Source: Nafulsella turpanensis ZLM-10
Lineage (GTDB): Bacteria > Bacteroidota > Bacteroidia > Cytophagales > Cyclobacteriaceae
Assembly (NCBI RefSeq): GCF_000346615.1
Contig: NZ_ANNU01000023.1
Span: 62,001-126,000, forward strand
DNA length: 64,000 nt
Direction of reading: 5' to 3'
How positions within the stretch are numbered: the stretch's first letter is position 1; the number at the start of each line of letters is the position of its first letter. The translations under genes and the position numbers were made by a program. Below the pieces are notes generated by a model. The model did no database searches. It worked only from the letters and a program-made list of their open reading frames with translations, and was not told where the DNA came from. Of this stretch, positions 1-8,242 are shown one piece after another.

Positions 1-307
1 CATCGGGGTGGCCGCTTTGGAGTCCATGGATGTGATTTTTCAGGTCGTAGGAAAAATAGCCAAACAGCCAGTCTTTTTGCTCCTGGTATATTTGGTGCAA
101 CAGGTCGAAAGGAGCGTGTCCTAAGGACCAGCAATGGGTTCCGCTGCTGACTGCCAGTATGTGCGGAAAAGCTGCATGAGGATAGGGAATGTTATTAGAG
201 GTAAAATAGCTGCAGTAAGGGAATGTTACAGCCCAGGCGAGCGCTCTTTCTACAAAGGAAGGAGTAAGGGCAAAGGAACAGGAGGAAGTGGTGCTTTCTG
301 CTTGCAT
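1..307 (-). CDS. pabB: Aminodeoxychorismate synthase component I-like, N-terminal part (cut by window edge)
   Basis: An open minus-strand frame runs without a stop from an ATG at 305-307 off the left end, giving about 102 residues. The segment containing KDWLFGYFSYDLKNHI resembles the N-terminal domain of Bacteroidota chorismate-binding enzymes annotated as PabB or anthranilate synthase component I. Such enzymes convert chorismate to 4-amino-4-deoxychorismate for folate. The catalytic chorismate-binding domain lies outside the window, so PabB cannot be separated from a TrpE-like paralogue with certainty. A TATATTTG box (plus 335-342) lies 28 bases upstream of the start. The plus-strand open frame at 134-343 is its shadow. 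Confidence 0.6.
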   Translation of the reverse strand, partial: MQAESTTSSCSFALTPSFVERALAWAVTFPYCSYFTSNNIPYPHAAFPHILAVSSGTHCWSLGHAPFDLLHQIYQEQKDWLFGYFSYDLKNHIHGLQSGHPD

Positions 308-334
308 TTGTATAACCAGGGGCGGAACAGGCTG

Positions 335-342
335 CAAATATA
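335..342 (-). promoter_or_regulatory. Bacteroidota -7 element (TATATTTG) before pabB-like gene
   Basis: On the minus strand the sequence reads TATATTTG, a full match to the Bacteroidetes -7 consensus TAnnTTTG. It sits about 28 bases upstream of the chosen ATG and just past the YceI terminator. No clear TTTG -33 box was seen, so the call rests on the -7 match and position. Confidence 0.4.
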
Positions 343-346
343 AAAG

Positions 347-383
347 AAAAAGGCTGCCCCGGGAATACCGGAACAGCCTTTTG
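347..383 (-). terminator. Rho-independent terminator after YceI gene
   Basis: AAAAGGCTG (348-356) pairs with CAGCCTTTT (374-382) around a 17-base loop that itself contains a small CCGG/CCGG pairing. On the minus strand the stem ends in a T-run. It lies 22 bases past the stop codon of the YceI gene. Confidence 0.7.
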
Positions 384-404
384 TAATTTTGCTGAATTTT
401 TTTC

Positions 405-1133
405 TTATTCTTCAGTGGCGACTACTTCAAAGCCAACATTTACATCATTGTAAATAAATTTGTCTTTTGCAATATTAACCGGGTCTGTTTCATCCTGGTA
501 GTTCAGGTTCCAGTCAGTGCGGTCAATTACAAAACGTGATTTTGCTTTAACTGCATTTTCCTCCACTTCAATTTCGGCAGGGATAGTAATGCTTAAAGTG
601 GTATCGCGCATGGTAAGGTTCCCTGTAATGGTGTGGGTTGGGTTTGCCAGCTCGTAGCTGCCAAAGTTAGAGGTTACCTCTTCTTCAACCACTTCTTCCT
701 CCGCTGGCACTTCTTCTGCTACATAAGGCTCTACAGCAGTAATCACAAATTTGGCTTTAGGGAAATTTTCTACATCAAAGAAATCAGGAGAGGCAAGGTG
801 TCCTGTTAGTTTCTGCTTGTATTCTCCCTCCAAATCCTTTACTTCAAGGCGGGTGAGGTCCATAACAATAGTACCACCTACTACTTCATCATCTTTAAGC
901 TGAATGGTTCCTTCTTCAATTGCAATGGTACCATAATGTTCTCCACCTGGCTTACGTCCTCTCCAGATTACTTCGCTCTGTGCTGGTTCGATGCTGAGGC
1001 TGGCTGCTTCTTCGATTTCAACTACTTCGTTCGCTTCGCCTACTTCGGCTTCGGTACCTTCTGAACCGCCATTGCAGGCAGCAAGGGCCATGGCGAAAGA
1101 TAAGAACAAGGCTGATTGTTTGATCATTTTCAT
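405..1133 (-). CDS. YceI-family lipoprotein
   Basis: A 242-residue protein with a lipoprotein signal peptide: hydrophobic stretch, then lipobox LAAC with the acylated Cys at residue 20. An acidic linker follows, then a YceI-like domain (about 45-240). YceI proteins form a lipocalin-like beta-barrel that binds isoprenoid or other amphipathic ligands in the periplasm. Within the domain (about residues 138-150) there is a Glu/Val-rich acidic insertion not typical of short YceI proteins. It is a single-gene unit, with its own terminator at 347-383 and the esterase terminator upstream. The exact ligand cannot be inferred. An internal ATG at residue 3 is an equally possible start. Confidence 0.85.
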   Translation of the reverse strand: MKMIKQSALFLSFAMALAACNGGSEGTEAEVGEANEVVEIEEAASLSIEPAQSEVIWRGRKPGGEHYGTIAIEEGTIQLKDDEVVGGTIVMDLTRLEVKDLEGEYKQKLTGHLASPDFFDVENFPKAKFVITAVEPYVAEEVPAEEEVVEEEVTSNFGSYELANPTHTITGNLTMRDTTLSITIPAEIEVEENAVKAKSRFVIDRTDWNLNYQDETDPVNIAKDKFIYNDVNVGFEVVATEE

Positions 1134-1256
1134 TGACTTGATTATTTATTGGTTTAGGATTTTTCCCAATGTTAAAATTTCTGTAAATGTAAAGACATTC
1201 CCGTGACAAATCAAACAAAATGAAAAATTAATGTTGCAACTTCGAAATTATCGTCA

Positions 1257-1288
1257 ATAAAAAAGCCTGGATATTTTATTCCAGGCTT
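1257..1288 (-). terminator. Rho-independent terminator after SGNH esterase gene
   Basis: AGCCTGGA and TCCAGGCT (1264-1287) form a stem with an AT-rich loop. The plus-strand A-run just before it becomes a T-run on the minus strand. It lies 24 bases past the esterase stop codon and ends the fadL-esterase unit. Confidence 0.75.
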
Positions 1289-1311
1289 CAAATAACTACT
1301 GTTGATAAGGA

Positions 1312-3144
1312 TTATTCCACAACCGGGCCAGGTAAGCCCAGAGTAGGATAGTTCGCAAGCTTTGGCTCCGGAATATCTGCGTTGTAAAATTCATTGATTT
1401 CGTCGATGAACTTTTTGGCCACAAGGGCATATCCTCTCTGAGTCAGGTGAATACCATCAAGGCTAAAGGCATTGCCGGTAATGAACTGTGCATTGAAAGA
1501 AAGGCCCTGTACAGTATATCCATCTGCCACCTCATCAAAGAAAGAATTCATATCGACAAGGGCAAAGGTATTTTCCTGGGCTATGTTTTCAATTATATCA
1601 TTATAAGCTTCGATGGCGGCCTGCACTTCTGCAATTTCCGTTACGTCTAAAATGTATTGGTCAGCTTTTGGTAAAGCGGCATTTTCAGGAGTCAGCTGTC
1701 CTTCGGCAAGTGCAGTGAGGAGAATCAGCTCATCACTCCTCATTTCGCGGATGCCAAGCGGATTCATTGGGTTTTCATCTTCAATCACAAAAGGGTTTGG
1801 CCCTTCGGCGAAAACAGGGTAGAAGCCAGCCTGCTGAAAACCTGCAACTGTTTGCTGGAATCCAGCCTCTCTTTGAGCAACCACCTCCGGGGTATTGAAA
1901 ACACTATCTACGGCAGCAGCACCTTCTGCACCCAATACTGCTTCCAGGTTATCCATATTATTGATGGAGGCCTGGTAGGCCGCCTCAATTTCGGCTTGGA
2001 CCCCTTCGGAATTGAAAGTGATTTCAACCTGATTGGCCAGTTCTGCATCAAAGGCAGCTTGTGCTTCGGCGGGAGCTTCATCATTTAGCAGCTGATTAGC
2101 CAACCCGCTTATTTTAGCCTGGCCTTCTTCGGTGGTAATATAATTCTCTGCATAAGCCTGGGCTTCCGCCTCGGAAAGTCCCTGATTTCTGGCTCCCTCA
2201 TATGCCTGTAAATAAACTATTTCGGTTGCAACTCCCTGGGCAACCAAAGGCCGTGCCTGTGCTTCAATTTCTCTGCGGGCGCCTGCTTCTATTACTCCCC
2301 TAATAATTTGGGTTTTAGCAACGGAGTCAACAGAAGCTCTTATTTGCGGATCAATCATGGCCGAATAGGCTGCATTTGCCTGGGCAGCCTGATCGGCGCT
2401 TAGTACCAGTTGATTGTATTTTACCGTCGTGAACAAAGGTGTTTTGGTGATGCCTGGTATGTTGGCCAATGCACCTTCTATTTGAGAATTGCTGCCTGTC
2501 AGCTGGTTGATAATGCCCTGATAAGCGGCTTCGAATTCTTCAACAGGAGTGATGACACCTGTACTACCACCCGAGGAAGCATAACCCAGAACATCATTAT
2601 TTCCTATCCATAGTGTAAAGAAAGTCGGGTTAAGGGCCACTGCATCTTCTATTACGGAAGCAGTTTGTGAAGAGGCAAACCTGGTGAAATATGGGTTAGG
2701 GTATCCGGGCGCAAGTAGGTGGGCTACTTTTGCACCGGGAACTCCTAAATTGTTAAAAGGGCCCTCCACCGGGGCAAAAATTTCAGCTTCTGTAAGTCCA
2801 CCGCTTGCCGGAACAATATTGGGGGTGCCGCTTTGGGTCAACCCCTTAAACTCAAGGGTACCGTTAGCAATTCCCGCTGGTAGTAAGGGTTGAACAAAAT
2901 GGAAGTCAGAGGTAACGGCAGCCATTTTATCGGCTATGATGGCAGGGTAGGAGTTGATTTGGCCGTGCCTGTTTAAGGCTCCATCAGCATAACCAGCTGT
3001 TAGGGAATTTCCTAAAGCCACGTAGACGGAGAAGTCTGCCTCACCTCCACCATCAATTATTTCCCGTTCAATTTCAGGTTCACAGGCCGTAAACAAACCC
3101 AGGGCAGCTACTGTGACTGAATAAGTGATATGTTTAAATTTCAT
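1312..3144 (-). CDS. SGNH/GDSL-type esterase lipoprotein with long alanine/glutamine-rich insertion
   Basis: A 610-residue lipoprotein (signal peptide ending FTAC, Cys21). SGNH blocks are visible: block I GNSLTAGY near residue 46, block III LWIGNNDVLGY near residue 180, and block V DGIHLTQRGY near residue 560, which supplies the catalytic Asp and His. Between blocks III and V lies a long Ala/Gln/Glu-rich helical insertion (about 240-430) that the usual 200-300 residue SGNH fold lacks. The gene starts 13 bases after a FadL-type porin gene, so the two are probably co-transcribed. The pair suggests hydrolysis of a lipid or ester followed by uptake of the acyl product; this is inference. Confidence 0.85.
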   Translation of the reverse strand: MKFKHITYSVTVAALGLFTACEPEIEREIIDGGGEADFSVYVALGNSLTAGYADGALNRHGQINSYPAIIADKMAAVTSDFHFVQPLLPAGIANGTLEFKGLTQSGTPNIVPASGGLTEAEIFAPVEGPFNNLGVPGAKVAHLLAPGYPNPYFTRFASSQTASVIEDAVALNPTFFTLWIGNNDVLGYASSGGSTGVITPVEEFEAAYQGIINQLTGSNSQIEGALANIPGITKTPLFTTVKYNQLVLSADQAAQANAAYSAMIDPQIRASVDSVAKTQIIRGVIEAGARREIEAQARPLVAQGVATEIVYLQAYEGARNQGLSEAEAQAYAENYITTEEGQAKISGLANQLLNDEAPAEAQAAFDAELANQVEITFNSEGVQAEIEAAYQASINNMDNLEAVLGAEGAAAVDSVFNTPEVVAQREAGFQQTVAGFQQAGFYPVFAEGPNPFVIEDENPMNPLGIREMRSDELILLTALAEGQLTPENAALPKADQYILDVTEIAEVQAAIEAYNDIIENIAQENTFALVDMNSFFDEVADGYTVQGLSFNAQFITGNAFSLDGIHLTQRGYALVAKKFIDEINEFYNADIPEPKLANYPTLGLPGPVVE

Positions 3145-3157
3145 AGTCTGTTGTCAA

Positions 3158-4402
3158 TTAAAATTTGTAGGTCAATGTTAATCCTGGAATAACGGCAACT
3201 GATTTATAGGTACCTAATGGCAGGTCGCCCGCTTCCGGGTTAGCTATATTATCGCGCTGTTCTTTATTGATGTAAAGAAAGGAAGCATCAACCACAAAGT
3301 CTTCACCAATATTTAATCCAAAACCGGCGGTTAGTCCAAGGGTATTTGCATCAGGTGATTCAGGAGTCAAAAAGCCTTCCTGTACCGGGCTTTGGTCATA
3401 ATATGCACCTGCTCTAAGCTTAAACAATTCGGATACAGCATATTCACCCCCGAGGCGGTAGGCGTAAGAAGTCTCATAATTCCTGGCAGCTACTGTGGTA
3501 GTTTCTCCACCTACCGGATCCTCATAATTAAAAACAAGTGCTTCATAGGCATTCCAACCGGTTCTGGTAATATCTGCACCTACCATAAATCTTTCCGTAG
3601 GTCTGTAAGAGAAACCAATAGTTAAGTTGCTGGGCAGTGGCAGTTCTGAAGTAAAACCGGTTTCAGAAGGGATTTGGGAATCTGGTACCAGGGGTGATTT
3701 CACAAAGGTGGCTGTTCCATTTTCTACCTTCATATTCACACGGCTACGGTAATTTATTCCTAAAGAAAATTCTTCTGAAGGTTCAAAGTAAAGGCCAAGG
3801 TTATATCCAAAGCCAGAGGCGCTTCCATCAAGTTCTGCGCTGCCATAGTCATTTCCGCCAAGGTACACTGCCTGGATGTCTCTTTGCAGGTTTACCCCTC
3901 CAAACGAATAAATGAATCCAACTCCAAGGGAAAGTTGCTCTGTTATTCTGTAGCTTACGGTTGGCTGAATAAAGATAGCCTGCAGCGACAGTTGGGTTAA
4001 ATTAAAGCGTCCGGCCCAGTCATCCTCCCAAATTACAGTACTTCCATAAGGGGTATAAACACCTAGGCCAAACTTAAGCTTACTTTCTTCTCCTCCAAAG
4101 GTGGCAAAAACATGGAAAGGAGTGCCTACAGGATTTTCCGTACGGTAAACTTCTCCAGACTCAAAAGGCTGAAAGGCAATGCCGGAATAAATAAGGTTGG
4201 CCCCTACCTGAACTCCATTTTCGCGCATCATGGCGAGAGCTCCAGGGTTAAAGTTGATACTCGAGGGGTCCGGCCGGAGGCCTACGCCAATATTGCCCAT
4301 GGCCGTTGAGCGATTGCTTTGCAGTAACACCTGATAGCCGCTGGCCCACACGCTCCCGCAGAAAAGAGTAGCCGCTAAAAAGGTTAAAAGAGTTTTTTTC
4401 AT
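3158..4402 (-). CDS. OmpP1/FadL/TodX-family outer-membrane transporter
   Basis: A 414-residue beta-barrel protein with a signal peptide (cleavage near SVWASG) and the FadL-family N-terminus: GYQVLLQSNRSTAMGNIGVG, then SSINFNPGALAMM. Alternating hydrophobic beta-strands run to a C-terminal aromatic residue (LTLTYKF), as in outer-membrane proteins. FadL-type channels pass long-chain fatty acids or other hydrophobic molecules across the outer membrane. It is the first gene of a likely two-gene operon with the SGNH esterase. A 26-bp perfect palindrome lies about 90 bases upstream and may be its operator. Confidence 0.9.
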   Translation of the reverse strand: MKKTLLTFLAATLFCGSVWASGYQVLLQSNRSTAMGNIGVGLRPDPSSINFNPGALAMMRENGVQVGANLIYSGIAFQPFESGEVYRTENPVGTPFHVFATFGGEESKLKFGLGVYTPYGSTVIWEDDWAGRFNLTQLSLQAIFIQPTVSYRITEQLSLGVGFIYSFGGVNLQRDIQAVYLGGNDYGSAELDGSASGFGYNLGLYFEPSEEFSLGINYRSRVNMKVENGTATFVKSPLVPDSQIPSETGFTSELPLPSNLTIGFSYRPTERFMVGADITRTGWNAYEALVFNYEDPVGGETTTVAARNYETSYAYRLGGEYAVSELFKLRAGAYYDQSPVQEGFLTPESPDANTLGLTAGFGLNIGEDFVVDASFLYINKEQRDNIANPEAGDLPLGTYKSVAVIPGLTLTYKF

Positions 4403-4491
4403 GTTAAAAATTAAAATTTGAGGTTAGTTGCAAGAATGAATGTTGGATTTTCTTTCGTGTCAATTTAGTGGTAGAAAGTGGATTAGGTGAA

Positions 4492-4517
4492 ATTATATTC
4501 TGCATGCAGAATATAAT
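4492..4517. promoter_or_regulatory. 26-bp perfect palindrome, candidate operator of fadL-like gene
   Basis: Bases 4492-4517 are a perfect inverted repeat centred on GCATGC, with no loop, each arm being ATTATATTCTGCA. It lies 90 bases upstream of the fadL-like start and 163 bases past the YpdA stop. The lack of loop and of a T-run argues against a terminator; symmetry of this length is typical of dimeric repressor sites such as those of TetR- or MarR-type proteins. The regulator is unknown. Confidence 0.45.
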
Positions 4518-4679
4518 GCCAACTTAAATTTTTCTACCATTTTTTGCTAACATTTTGAGGAAAAAATTTTTGCGTAAGAACGTCCTTCATACGATTGAAA
4601 TGGCTTGAAAGATAGATCCTGCTCCATGATTTTATCGACTGTGATTTACTAGTATGATGCTGATTTATAAGATTTGGTA

Positions 4680-5663
4680 CTACACATTAGAGCGATTCCG
4701 CTTGTTCATAATATCAGCTATAATAGGTTTTGCATGTAGCTTTCCATTCTCAATAAAAATTTTAGCAGTTTCTTCGCCGCCTACTACAGAGCCGGCCATA
4801 TAGATGCCTGCCACATTTGACTCATATGTTTGAGGATTTAGCGCCGGAATGTAAGCAGGACCATTAAGTTGAATACCGGTCTTTTGCAGCAGCTCTACAT
4901 CGGGCCGGTAGCCAGTCATCAGAAAGACAAAATCAGCAGAGAGCTTTTTTGTCCGGTTGGTAGGAATATGCTCCACTTCCACAAAATCTTTTGTAATTCG
5001 CTTTACACGACTACTGAAGAAGGCCTTCACCTCTCCATTTTTAATCCTGTTTTCAAGGTCCGGAACAATCCAGTATTTAGCTGTTTTGTCAAGGCTTTCA
5101 AACTGGTGTACCAGGCTTACCTCTACCTGGTTTCGGTACAGGTCAAGGGCTACCTCTATGGCAGAATTGGCACCGCCCACCACTACTGCACGGGTGTTGG
5201 TGTAGCGGTAGGGCTCATCATAATAATGCGAAACATGCGGCAGATCTTCCCCCTCAACCCCAATGGTTTTAGGTATGTCATAGTAGCCCGTGGCGATGAT
5301 AACTTTTCTTGCATGGAATACTGCCTCTTCGCACTTTAACTGAAAACCCTGTCCAGCTTTAGTTATTTCCTGAACGGTGGTAAAGGGGCGAATATTTAAA
5401 TTATAATGATTGGCTGCACGGCGGTAATATTTAAGAGCTTCCGTACGGCTCGGGCGAATATCCTGCGAGATTAAAGGCAGCTTTCCTATTTCAATATTTT
5501 CGGCCGTGGAAAAGAACTTCATGTCGTGCGGGTAGCGACGGATAGATTCCGTTATGTTGCCTTTTTCAATGATAAGATAATCAAGGTCATAATGGGCCGC
5601 TTCTATTCCGCAGGCAAGGCCACAGGGGCCGGCACCAATGATAATGAGGTCGTAATTATGCAT
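4680..5663 (-). CDS. ypdA: YpdA-family bacillithiol disulfide reductase (FAD/NAD(P)-dependent)
   Basis: A 327-residue flavoprotein. The N-terminus carries the FAD Rossmann motif GAGPCG (near residue 11), and a second NAD(P) motif, VGGANSA, lies mid-protein. The segment SIRRYPHDMKFFST and the C-terminal NPQTYESNVAGIYMAGSVVGG are typical of YpdA (Bdr). YpdA recycles oxidised bacillithiol in Firmicutes and is widespread in Bacteroidota. The ATG at 5661-5663 is preferred because an upstream in-frame start would be TTG and would add six residues before the conserved N-terminus. A short-chain dehydrogenase gene lies 49 bases upstream on the same strand, possibly in the same operon. Confidence 0.85.
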   Translation of the reverse strand: MHNYDLIIIGAGPCGLACGIEAAHYDLDYLIIEKGNITESIRRYPHDMKFFSTAENIEIGKLPLISQDIRPSRTEALKYYRRAANHYNLNIRPFTTVQEITKAGQGFQLKCEEAVFHARKVIIATGYYDIPKTIGVEGEDLPHVSHYYDEPYRYTNTRAVVVGGANSAIEVALDLYRNQVEVSLVHQFESLDKTAKYWIVPDLENRIKNGEVKAFFSSRVKRITKDFVEVEHIPTNRTKKLSADFVFLMTGYRPDVELLQKTGIQLNGPAYIPALNPQTYESNVAGIYMAGSVVGGEETAKIFIENGKLHAKPIIADIMNKRNRSNV

Positions 5664-5712
5664 TTTAAAGAGTTTTGCCAAAGTTAAAGGCAGCAGATAC
5701 GAATTGCAAAAA

Positions 5713-6585
5713 TCAGGAAAGACTCACCTTGTGAAGCTCGAGTCGGGTTAGGGCGGCACTTTTTTCCCAAAGCTCTTCGGCATAGGCATCATTTAAGGCA
5801 GCCTTAGAGGGTTTTTTTATCTTTTTGTCTTTAAAGTAATGGCCGCTAATATGTTCCGGTGCCTCGCTGCCGGCAAGGTAAAGAGTGGTGGCAGCTCCTT
5901 TTTCATTGCTAATGGCAAAGGGCTGGGAGAGTATCAGGAGGGCTTTAAATGCAGCTGAAGCACTGTTTCCGAAATTGGAAGCTACAAAGCCCGGATGCAG
6001 GCAGTTAACTGAAAGTTTACTTCTGCTGGTAAGAGCAGCCAGCTGGCGGGTAAACCAGATATTGCAGAGCTTGCTGATGCAGTAGGCATTTAAACCACTG
6101 TATGGATGGTGTTTGAGCTGCAGGTCTTCCATATCGAAGCGGGCAAAGCGATGAGCTTCGGAAGAAACGGTAATGATACGTCCAGCCTCACTGTGTCGTA
6201 AAAGGTCGAGAAGCAGTAAAGTAAGGGTAAAAGGAGCCAAGTGGTTAACCGCAAAAGTAAGTTCGAATCCGTCGGCTGTTTCCAGGCGTTCATTACCTGC
6301 AATAATTCCGGCATTATTAATGAGTATGTCGAGCGAAGTAAAGCGGCGGCGGTATTCATCGGCTGCATCATGGATTTGCTGTTGAGAAGAAAGGTCGCAG
6401 AGGATAATATGGATGTCGGTATTACCACTCACCTTGTATATTTCCTGCCTTGCCTTTTCTGCCTTTTCTTCATTTCTGCACAGCATGACTACCCTGGCTT
6501 TTTGTTTTGCCAATTCTATGGCAGTAATTTTGCCGATGCCAGAATTTGCTCCGGTAACCAGACATGTTTTTCCTCTTAATTTCAT
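5713..6585 (-). CDS. Short-chain dehydrogenase/reductase (retinol dehydrogenase-like)
   Basis: A 290-residue Rossmann-fold oxidoreductase of the classical SDR family. It shows the cofactor motif TGANSGIG (residues 11-18), the NNAG motif after beta-4, a catalytic serine in VSSEAH, and the YxxxK pair in YCISK. The arginine after the first strand (LCRNEE) suggests NADP(H) preference. The overall pattern resembles retinol dehydrogenase/WW-domain oxidoreductase-like SDRs acting on alcohols or ketones, but the substrate cannot be assigned. It lies just upstream of ypdA and divergent from the thioesterase gene. Confidence 0.85.
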   Translation of the reverse strand: MKLRGKTCLVTGANSGIGKITAIELAKQKARVVMLCRNEEKAEKARQEIYKVSGNTDIHIILCDLSSQQQIHDAADEYRRRFTSLDILINNAGIIAGNERLETADGFELTFAVNHLAPFTLTLLLLDLLRHSEAGRIITVSSEAHRFARFDMEDLQLKHHPYSGLNAYCISKLCNIWFTRQLAALTSRSKLSVNCLHPGFVASNFGNSASAAFKALLILSQPFAISNEKGAATTLYLAGSEAPEHISGHYFKDKKIKKPSKAALNDAYAEELWEKSAALTRLELHKVSLS

Positions 6586-6684
6586 CTTTGCTTTACTTTT
6601 TGATTTTCTACAGAAAAGCTTCCTTCATGCCCGACTTTTATTATCTTGAGGCCACTTTACCTTAACAATAGAAGATAGAATAAA

Positions 6685-7206
6685 ATGTTTGAGTTCGATA
6701 AAGAGAAAGTATATGCCAAAGAAACTGAATCGCGGGTAGTGATTCGCTTTCAGGACTGCGACCCACTGCGCCACCTGAATAATGCAAAGTACTTCGACTA
6801 TTTCTACAATGCCCGCGAAGATCAGGTGCCAAAGCTTTATGGCCTGGAGGTAATGGACTTTTATAAAGCGTATAAAGCCGCCTGGGTGGTATACCAGCAC
6901 CAGATTGCCTATGTTCGGCCGGCCATGGTAGGAGAGTGGGTCAGGATTATGTCGCGACTCATCTGGTTCAACGAAAATACTATTGTGCTGGAATACTACA
7001 TGACCAACGATGCGGAAGATGAGCTAAAGACGGTTCTCTGGTCGACCATGAGATATGTTGATGTGAAAAGTGGAAAGAGTACTCCACATGAAGGAAAGGT
7101 GCTGGATTTTTTAAAAGCAACCCTGATGCCAAATGTTCCCTTCGAGGGAATGGAAATGAAAAATCGCATCCGCCAGATAAAGGCAGGTTTACAGCAAAGG
7201 AGTTAA
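6685..7206 (+). CDS. Acyl-CoA thioesterase, hotdog fold (4HBT family)
   Basis: A 173-residue protein with the 4-hydroxybenzoyl-CoA thioesterase signature: RFQDCDPLRHLNNAKYFDYF near residues 25-44, where the second Asp and His-Leu-Asn-Asn form the usual active-site region. The hotdog beta-sheet continues through WVVYQHQIAYVRPAM. Such enzymes hydrolyse acyl-CoA thioesters in the cytoplasm. The length is slightly above the usual 130-150, with a C-terminal helical extension. It is divergent from the SDR gene and followed 43 bases later by a small membrane protein gene. Confidence 0.85.
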   Translation: MFEFDKEKVYAKETESRVVIRFQDCDPLRHLNNAKYFDYFYNAREDQVPKLYGLEVMDFYKAYKAAWVVYQHQIAYVRPAMVGEWVRIMSRLIWFNENTIVLEYYMTNDAEDELKTVLWSTMRYVDVKSGKSTPHEGKVLDFLKATLMPNVPFEGMEMKNRIRQIKAGLQQRS

Positions 7207-7249
7207 AAAAATGTTTTGTTAGCTTAGTGGTTCACCCAAAGATTAGTAC

Positions 7250-7591
7250 ATGAATTTTTTTGTAAAGGTTCTTATTTCAGGCCTGGCTGTATTGCTGGGA
7301 GCTTACCTGCTGCCGGGAGTGGCTGTCGATAATTTTATTACGGCTCTTGTAGTAGCCCTTGTGCTGGCATTATTAAACAGCCTGCTCAAACCCATATTAG
7401 TAGTGCTGACCATACCTGTAACTATTATTACATTTGGACTTTTTCTGCTCGTGATTAATGCTATTATTATTTTACTGGCAGAATGGCTGATAGAAGGCTT
7501 TTTAGTAGACGGCTTCTGGTCTGCCTTGCTTTTTAGCTTTGTGCTTTCGGCATTAACCTGGGTAGCGGAGAGTTTTCAGGACAAAAGATAG
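7250..7591 (+). CDS. Four-helix membrane protein of the PF04020 'phage holin' family
   Basis: A 113-residue very hydrophobic protein with four predicted membrane helices. The motif NSLLKPILVVLTIPVTIITFGLF is replaced here by a close match at residues 43-65, characteristic of the mycobacterial-type holin / YvlD family. Despite the family name these are common chromosomal membrane proteins of unknown function, and no phage gene is nearby. It ends four bases before the convergent AlbA_2 gene, with no room for a separate terminator. Confidence 0.85.
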   Translation: MNFFVKVLISGLAVLLGAYLLPGVAVDNFITALVVALVLALLNSLLKPILVVLTIPVTIITFGLFLLVINAIIILLAEWLIEGFLVDGFWSALLFSFVLSALTWVAESFQDKR

Positions 7592-7594
7592 GTT

Positions 7595-8215
7595 CTAGGC
7601 ATAGTAGTTTTCCTGCTCATGTTCAAACAGCCGGATAAGGCCCCTGCCGCTCATATCTGTCAGCAGCCTTTCTGCCCTCCGCCTCGAAAAGTTAATCAGG
7701 TGTGCCAGCTCTTTTGCTGTAATTTTTTCATGTTCCTTCAAATAGGAGAGAATAGCATTTTCATTTTTATTCAGATGAGGAGCGGAAGGAATAAGAGGTT
7801 GCTTTTCCATCTGGCGGATAGAATGTTTGCCCGCCGGAAGGCTTTTATCATTCAGCCGGGTGTACACCTGCCAGGCTCCTCCTTTATTTAAACTGGCGTG
7901 TGGCTTTTCCATGCTTTGAGCTACCATTACAATTAAGACCGTCCGTTCATCCTCATCTTCTACTTCTTCGTACTGAAGCTTTATGGGAGGCTGGCAAAAA
8001 TGGAGAGCTGCCTGTTCGAGCATAAATTTTTCTTCTTCAGGGTCAATACCGCTTACGGTGCGGTCGTCCCGGACGCCTACCAGAATTATTCCGCCATTGG
8101 TGTTGGCAAAGGAGCACAGTGTTTTGGCAATTTTGTCGCAGCTGCTAATCTTCTGCTTAAAGTCCAGGCTTTCCCCTTCTCTTTGCTTTAATAAATCAGC
8201 TAAATTATGTTGCAT
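7595..8215 (-). CDS. AlbA_2 (Schlafen-like) domain protein with C-terminal winged helix
   Basis: A 206-residue protein. Residues 10-130 match the AlbA_2 / divergent AAA-4 family: EGESLDFKQKIS at the start, then NTNGGIILVGVRDD and SGIDPEEE. The C-terminal 60 residues look like a winged helix (ENAILSYLKEHEKITAKELA). These proteins are annotated as putative DNA- or nucleic-acid-binding transcriptional regulators, with targets mostly unknown. The start at 8213-8215 (ATG) is preferred over the TTG one codon earlier. It is convergent with the holin-family gene; a MITE-like repeat lies just upstream. Confidence 0.8.
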   Translation of the reverse strand: MQHNLADLLKQREGESLDFKQKISSCDKIAKTLCSFANTNGGIILVGVRDDRTVSGIDPEEEKFMLEQAALHFCQPPIKLQYEEVEDEDERTVLIVMVAQSMEKPHASLNKGGAWQVYTRLNDKSLPAGKHSIRQMEKQPLIPSAPHLNKNENAILSYLKEHEKITAKELAHLINFSRRRAERLLTDMSGRGLIRLFEHEQENYYA

Positions 8216-8242
8216 CAATGAGATAATTTCTATATTTTCAAT

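Noticed and set aside
134-343. Plus-strand ORF of 69 codons
   Set aside because: It is antisense to the PabB-like reading frame (1-307), which has a recognisable domain; the plus frame encodes nothing familiar.
4869-5339. Plus-strand ORF of 156 codons within ypdA
   Set aside because: It lies fully antisense to YpdA, whose FAD and NAD motifs are intact, and has no recognisable family.
6255-6275. GTTCGAATCC motif resembling a tRNA T-arm
   Set aside because: It lies inside the SDR gene and there is no matching acceptor or anticodon stem around it.
7250-7591. 'Phage holin' family gene as a sign of a prophage
   Set aside because: The PF04020 family is common on chromosomes and no other phage gene (integrase, terminase, capsid) is near.
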